Below are positions 32,481 through 35,819 of a stretch of 35,819 bases of DNA, piece by piece. The DNA lies in assembly GCA_947038175.1 (NCBI GenBank), contig CAMQVJ010000022.1, positions 1-35,819 of the forward strand, read 5' to 3'. The translations under genes and the position numbers were made by a program. The notes below the pieces were generated by a model, which saw only the letters and a program-made list of their open reading frames with translations, was not told the DNA's origin and ran no database searches. This stretch comes from an uncultured Desulfovibrio sp. Lineage in GTDB: Bacteria > Desulfobacterota > Desulfovibrionia > Desulfovibrionales > Desulfovibrionaceae. Every line of letters begins with the position of its first letter. Positions within the stretch are counted from its first letter, which is position 1.

Positions 32481-33668
32481 ATGAATCCTACTAACATTAG
32501 CTCAATCCCTCCCTTAGGTTTGCATTCTTTTTTAGATATATTGCAGTCTATTACAAGATTTGAAAAAGGGAAGACAGCCCCCCTGCCCATGGCTTATATG
32601 GATCTCGATACCTTTGCCAATACAACATGGCAAGGTCTTGATTGCTTAGAAGATGAAATGCGTGTTATTTTTGAATATTATCAAAATATGTTTTCCATTA
32701 AACAAAATATGCCCGATTTACAAAGCTCTTGCGGTACTTTTGCAGAAGCCTGTTTTAAAGCATGGGGAAAGTCAGAAAGAACAGTTACCTTTTTCACCTC
32801 AGGATCTACGGGAATCCCTAAGCCATGCACACATCTTGAGTCACACTTAAGGCAGGAATTAGTTGGGGTTATACCAAACTTTCCCAATTGCAAACGAGCC
32901 TTAGTGACTGTACCAAAACACCATCTATACGGCTTTACCTTTGGCTTACTTTTACCACAGGCCTTGAATATTCCCATGCAATCGGAAGCGCCTTTTCCCT
33001 CCGTTATCGCCACAACCTTACAGGAGCATGATCTTATCATTGCGATTCCTGTACTTTATGATCATTTATGTACTATTCCTGATTTGGTCGGTGACAATGT
33101 TTCTTGTATCGTTGGAACTGCCCCTCTCGCTAAGGGAACTTTTAACAAGATGTTGCAGAAGAACTTTAATTTTGTGGAACACTTTGGTTCGTCAGAGTTA
33201 GGAGTCATGTGCTATAGAAAAAAACCAGATGATCCCTTTACTTTATTGCCACATTTTGTGGGAGTTAAGGCAGACGGTAGCTTGGATCGCATGCTTCCCA
33301 ACGGTGAGCTTTTGCATTGCCCTGCACAAGATACTATTGAATGGATTGATGAACGCCATCTTCTCCCAAAGGGGCGTAAAGATTTTGCTGTTCAAATTGC
33401 AGGAGTGAACGTATTCCCTTCCTATGTCAGTAAGCTTATAGAATCCCACTCTTTAGTGAAACATTGTTTGGTACGTCTTATGCGCCCCGAAGAAGGAAAC
33501 CGCCTAAAGGCCTTCATAGTACCCAATGAAGATATAGATGAAAAAGAACTACGAAACGAATTAAGAACTTTTATAAAAAAATCTCTCAATAATGCAGAAC
33601 GCCCAACAAGCCTCACTATTGGTGCAGATTTGCCGAGAAATTTAGTAGGAAAACCAAGCGATTGGTAA
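32481..33668 (+). CDS. AMP-dependent acyl-CoA/ACP ligase (ApeH-like starter activation)
   Basis: Adenylate-forming ligase of 395 aa, shorter than typical 4-coumarate:CoA ligases (about 500-550). The A3 motif is TSGSTGIPKP (about 106-115), FGSSELGVM is the A5 region, and DERHLLPKGRKDFAVQIAG is the A7/A8 hinge. The C-terminal catalytic lysine is K391 in LVGKPSDW, at the very end of the protein. It starts 1 bp after the previous gene and is the last gene of the operon. By analogy it activates an aryl acid (such as 4-hydroxybenzoate) for loading on the ACP. The starter cannot be deduced from sequence. Confidence 0.87.
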   Translation: MNPTNISSIPPLGLHSFLDILQSITRFEKGKTAPLPMAYMDLDTFANTTWQGLDCLEDEMRVIFEYYQNMFSIKQNMPDLQSSCGTFAEACFKAWGKSERTVTFFTSGSTGIPKPCTHLESHLRQELVGVIPNFPNCKRALVTVPKHHLYGFTFGLLLPQALNIPMQSEAPFPSVIATTLQEHDLIIAIPVLYDHLCTIPDLVGDNVSCIVGTAPLAKGTFNKMLQKNFNFVEHFGSSELGVMCYRKKPDDPFTLLPHFVGVKADGSLDRMLPNGELLHCPAQDTIEWIDERHLLPKGRKDFAVQIAGVNVFPSYVSKLIESHSLVKHCLVRLMRPEEGNRLKAFIVPNEDIDEKELRNELRTFIKKSLNNAERPTSLTIGADLPRNLVGKPSDW

Positions 33669-33680
33669 TATTACGGCATA
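33666..33680 (+). repeat. 15-bp direct repeat, left copy
   Basis: GTAATATTACGGCAT, starting within the stop codon of the AMP-ligase gene. An identical copy lies at 35796-35810. The two bracket the toxin-antitoxin and Fic remnant. It starts with a 10-bp palindrome GTAATATTAC. It could be an attachment or target-site duplication, but a 15-bp match in a 36-kb AT-rich window can also arise by chance. Confidence 0.45.
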
Positions 33681-33993
33681 AGTAACTTTCATAAGGTTCA
33701 GCACAATTCAACATTCTAAACTAGGAGAAAAAAAGTAAAAAGTAAAAAAGATAAATTGAGCCCAATATCCCATCTCCAAAAAAACAAAAAAGAAAAAGAT
33801 GTCTCGACTCGTTTTTTATTTTCACAGACTTTTATAATTTATTTTTATTTTTTTCTGACACAATAAAGAAATGATGGAGTTGACTGAGTAAATAAAATAG
33901 AAATAAAAGAAAAAGTTTTATACACCCAAAGTTACAAATTGATGGAGTGCTGTTGGCTGACGGCTCAACTTTTTGTGTCAGCGATGCTTATAT
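33681..33993. other. A/T-rich intergenic strip between the convergent polyene operon and zeta toxin gene
   Basis: About 310 bp, poly-A and poly-T rich, with no gene. GCTGAC (33957-33962) and GTCAGC (33979-33984) form an imperfect hairpin 10-37 bp past the zeta stop and may end the toxin transcript. I see no strong intrinsic terminator for the polyene operon. Confidence 0.45.
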
Positions 33994-34803
33994 TCAAAAA
34001 TAACCATTTCGCTCTTTCTGTATCATGCTGAGTTCTTCGACAGAAGCTCCCCTATTCCGCTTTCGGACTAGAACTTGTTCATACCCCACTAAAACAGCAT
34101 CCTTTTCATGCGCGGAGATTTCCCGCTCAAATTCTTTTCTAATAAGTTCACCAGGATCTATAGCAGGTGTTTCTTTCAAAGAGTAGAGGCAAATTTTCTC
34201 TCTATTGTAGATACGTATATTAGAAAAGACGTCTTTATTATACAAACAACTTAGATTGTTTGGAATATTTTTTACTACATTATTATGATGCTCAACTGGT
34301 GTTTCACGAGCAACTGTTCCAATCTCTAGCATGTCTTCATAACGCCTAAACGTTCCAAGTAGCGATAACTCTGGTCTCACTTGAACAAATAAAAATTCAA
34401 CTTGATACCCTTTATCTGTGAGTAACGTATAACTATTTAATGGAGCATCAACAGTTCTTAGTGTGCCTTCAATAATGAGATTATAGCCATTATCGCTTAC
34501 TTTGTTAATCAAGGCTTCCGTCATTTTCCCCATAAACTCTTGAGTATGTAAGACATAGTCATCACCATAGGAAGCTTTTAATTCTTCATAATGCGGGTGG
34601 AATTTTCGAAAATCATCTCCACTTACAATGATTAAGGAGGCATCGGATTCTTTTAGTAATCGAGTTAGCCCGCTCTTACCTGCCCCTGGTTGTCCTCCAA
34701 GTAGGTATGCTTTTTTTATTGATTGCTTTTCTGCTTGATTTGTTAATCTTGCATAGGCGTTGTCTAACGTTTCTGCAAATTCTTTATCCGTAAAATTAGC
34801 CAT
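33994..34803 (-). CDS. Zeta-type toxin (UDP-N-acetylglucosamine kinase family)
   Basis: A 269-aa P-loop kinase of the zeta/PezT family, known to phosphorylate the 3'-OH of UDP-GlcNAc and so poison peptidoglycan synthesis. Walker A is GGQPGAGKS (residues 36-44). IIVSGDDFRKFHP (58-70) holds the catalytic Asp, and NLIIEGTLRT (from about 108) is the family substrate-contact block, with FVQVRPELSLLGTFRRYEDM after it. The start lies 8 bp after the antitoxin gene. The C-terminal 60 residues (KRNRGASVEELSMIQKE) are less conserved and basic. Toxicity and host range are not determinable here. Confidence 0.92.
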   Translation of the reverse strand: MANFTDKEFAETLDNAYARLTNQAEKQSIKKAYLLGGQPGAGKSGLTRLLKESDASLIIVSGDDFRKFHPHYEELKASYGDDYVLHTQEFMGKMTEALINKVSDNGYNLIIEGTLRTVDAPLNSYTLLTDKGYQVEFLFVQVRPELSLLGTFRRYEDMLEIGTVARETPVEHHNNVVKNIPNNLSCLYNKDVFSNIRIYNREKICLYSLKETPAIDPGELIRKEFEREISAHEKDAVLVGYEQVLVRKRNRGASVEELSMIQKERNGYF

Positions 34804-34811
34804 ATTATTAT

Positions 34812-35078
34812 CTATCCTTCTAATTTCTTTAATACGTCAGCAGCAAGATCTAATCTTGCATTCGCTTCTTTTAATGCTATCAAATTATCGTACTCAGGAT
34901 TAAAAATATTCCTATATATCTCAGTGACAGCGTCGTCTAAAAAATTTATTGCATCTTTAGCATCATCTTGAATATGGTTCTTTTTCTTAAATCTCATGAA
35001 ATCAGCCATAATTCCTGCACTTTTTTCTCTCAATACTTCAACTTTTAACGTAATCTCATAATAACTGAGTGTCTCCAT
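34812..35078 (-). CDS. Epsilon-like antitoxin of the zeta pair
   Basis: An 88-aa acidic helical protein with three predicted helices (SYYEITLKVEVLREKSAGIM, DDAKDAINFLDDAVTEIYRN, NLIALKEANARLDLAADVLK) encoded directly before the zeta toxin, 8 bp apart. Size, position and helix content match an epsilon antitoxin that blocks the ATP site of zeta. It has no DNA-binding domain, unlike PezA. The ATG at 35078 has AAGGAG upstream; the frame to 35150 would cover the promoter. Confidence 0.8.
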   Translation of the reverse strand: METLSYYEITLKVEVLREKSAGIMADFMRFKKKNHIQDDAKDAINFLDDAVTEIYRNIFNPEYDNLIALKEANARLDLAADVLKKLEG

Positions 35079-35111
35079 AATTATCTCCTTTTTATTGTAT
35101 GTATTATTGTG

Positions 35112-35141
35112 ATTATAGGGTATATTTTCATAAAAGTACAA
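35112..35141 (-). promoter_or_regulatory. Promoter of the antitoxin-toxin operon
   Basis: On the minus strand TTGTAC (35141-35136), 18 nt, TATAAT (35117-35112), ending 34 bp before the antitoxin start. Confidence 0.55.
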
Positions 35142-35282
35142 GCCATTCATATAAATAAAAAATGAGATTTCAAGTGGATAAACAATAAATTAATAAATTT
35201 AGATTACTTTAAATATGAAAAAGAATATAAATAATGGTGAGTTATTTACTACTTTGTAGCACGACATACTGACGATAGATAA

Positions 35283-35553
35283 ACAGACCTCCATGTGCTT
35301 GAAAACATCATTTTATTTCCTCTGAAATTTGAGGGTATCCATCCTTTTATTGATGGCAATGAAAGAGCTGGCAGGTAACGTCTCAATCTTGACCTTATGC
35401 GTGTGGCTATCCTTCCATCAATATAAAACACCTATCGTAAGGCTTATTATGATGTGTGTGACGGGCTATTTTAAAGATAATGATACATGTGCTATGATTG
35501 AGCTTATCACCGAATGTATTGAGGAACGACAATATTTGTTCCCGTATATTTAG
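35283..35553 (+). pseudogene. Fic-domain (AMPylase) gene remnant
   Basis: Protein segments of a Fic domain can be read through at least two frames. ENIILFPLKFEGIHPFIDGN, then ERAGR, is followed by an in-frame TAA. NLDLMRV continues one frame over, and YFKDNDTCAMIELITECIEE, then RQYLFPYI, in the third, with a TAG at 35551-35553. The Fic motif HPFx(D/E)GN(G)R is recognisable with its catalytic His, but the Gly before Arg is Glu (GNER). The N-terminal half of a normal Fic protein is not recognisable. The short open frame starting at 35329 is only the C-terminal leftover. It is near the toxin pair, and Fic genes are common in such toxin-rich spots. Confidence 0.7.
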
Positions 35554-35654
35554 AGAGAAGAGAATGCATTAACCCAGATATTATTTCAGAAAATATAATA
35601 TTCTTCCTATCTTTATTTTTAATTATACTTATATATCAGTTATTTCCAAAACAC

Positions 35655-35683
35655 TTGACAAGAGTTATTTATTTTGCTATAAA
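35655..35683 (+). promoter_or_regulatory. Strong sigma70-like promoter
   Basis: TTGACA (35655-35660), exactly 17 nt, TATAAA (35678-35683). It is the best consensus promoter in the window. Transcription would start near 35690, run over a TTCCA-TG-TGGAA inverted repeat (35694-35705), and reach a long stem-loop. Confidence 0.6.
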
Positions 35684-35689
35684 ATAAGT

Positions 35690-35771
35690 GTTGTTCCATG
35701 TGGAATATAATAAAACTTTTCAAATAAAGAGAAAAGATGGTTTTGCGACCGCCTTTTCTCTTTATTTGTAT
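35690..35771 (+). ncRNA. Candidate small RNA or 5' leader between promoter and stem-loop
   Basis: From the predicted start near 35690 the transcript would be about 80 nt and ends in the terminator-like hairpin at 35722-35767. No open frame of useful size is present. It may be a free small RNA, or the leader of a gene beyond the window with a regulated hairpin. No known family is recognised. Confidence 0.35.
35722..35767. terminator. Long perfect stem-loop, possible bidirectional terminator
   Basis: AAATAAAGAGAAAAG (35722-35736) pairs fully with CTTTTCTCTTTATTT (35753-35767), and a smaller GGT/ACC pair sits in the loop. The downstream arm is U-rich in the RNA on both strands, as in bidirectional terminators. 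Confidence 0.6.
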
Positions 35772-35795
35772 CAACCCAAAAAAGATATTACTATA

Positions 35796-35810
35796 GTAAT
35801 ATTACGGCAT
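35796..35810 (+). repeat. 15-bp direct repeat, right copy
   Basis: GTAATATTACGGCAT, identical to 33666-33680. It lies just beyond the stem-loop at 35722-35767, near the end of the window. Confidence 0.45.
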
Positions 35811-35819
35811 GCCTTTTAA

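Noticed and set aside
33667..33675. TAATATTAC resembling the nick site of rolling-circle replicons
   Set aside because: No Rep gene or stem-loop context is present; a 9-base AT-rich match is expected by chance.
1..35819. CRISPR arrays, tRNA or rRNA genes
   Set aside because: I saw no regularly spaced repeats and no recognisable tRNA or rRNA sequence on either strand.

Overview
This is a low-GC (I estimate about 40%) bacterial window that reads as an obligate or facultative Gram-negative anaerobe. LolA-type and MMPL proteins plus lipoproteins imply an outer membrane. A 2-oxoacid:ferredoxin oxidoreductase, polyferredoxins, an AprA/fumarate-reductase-like flavoprotein and butyrate-kinase ATP generation imply ferredoxin-based anaerobic amino-acid metabolism. 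Something like the Desulfovibrionales would fit, but nothing here fixes the taxon.

Left third (1-14455), an IclR-controlled catabolic block. After the tail of an IS3-type insertion sequence come, mostly on the minus strand, butyrate kinase, phosphate butyryltransferase and an MFS carrier (one operon), an IclR regulator, and a long operon. That operon runs YfcC-type carrier, HisC-like aminotransferase, flavoprotein with its ferredoxin, VorD-like ferredoxin, then VorB, VorA and VorC. A divergent gene encodes a type 1 periplasmic-binding-fold protein. Together these describe uptake of an amino or organic acid, transamination, oxidative decarboxylation to an acyl-CoA, and conversion to acyl phosphate and free acid with ATP formation. 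Five copies of one operator (GTTCT-N7-AGAAC, four with a third GTTCT half-site 3 nt on) lie at the promoters of this block and nowhere else that I saw. They are the likely targets of the IclR protein.

Middle (14456-16791). A 1.1-kb stretch that at first looks empty holds a heavily frameshifted minus-strand gene remnant. It is followed by an OFA-like MFS carrier.

Right half (16915-33668), an aryl-polyene-type biosynthetic operon of 18 tightly packed, often overlapping plus-strand genes: ketoreductase, three active ketosynthases, a Cys-less chain-length-factor-like KS, two acyl carrier proteins, two half-type hot-dog dehydratases, thioesterase, AMP-ligase, two acyltransferases, a GT2 glycosyltransferase, LolA-like carrier, MMPL exporter, two lipoproteins and a CrtI-like FAD oxidoreductase. 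The expected product is an arylpolyene chain attached to a lipid anchor in the outer membrane. The CrtI-like enzyme, and the absence of a methyltransferase and of an ammonia lyase inside the window, set it apart from the textbook layout.

Right end (33669-35819): an epsilon/zeta-type toxin-antitoxin pair, a decayed Fic-domain gene, and a strong sigma70-like promoter followed by a long perfect stem-loop (small-RNA or leader candidate). The segment lies between two exact 15-bp direct repeats.
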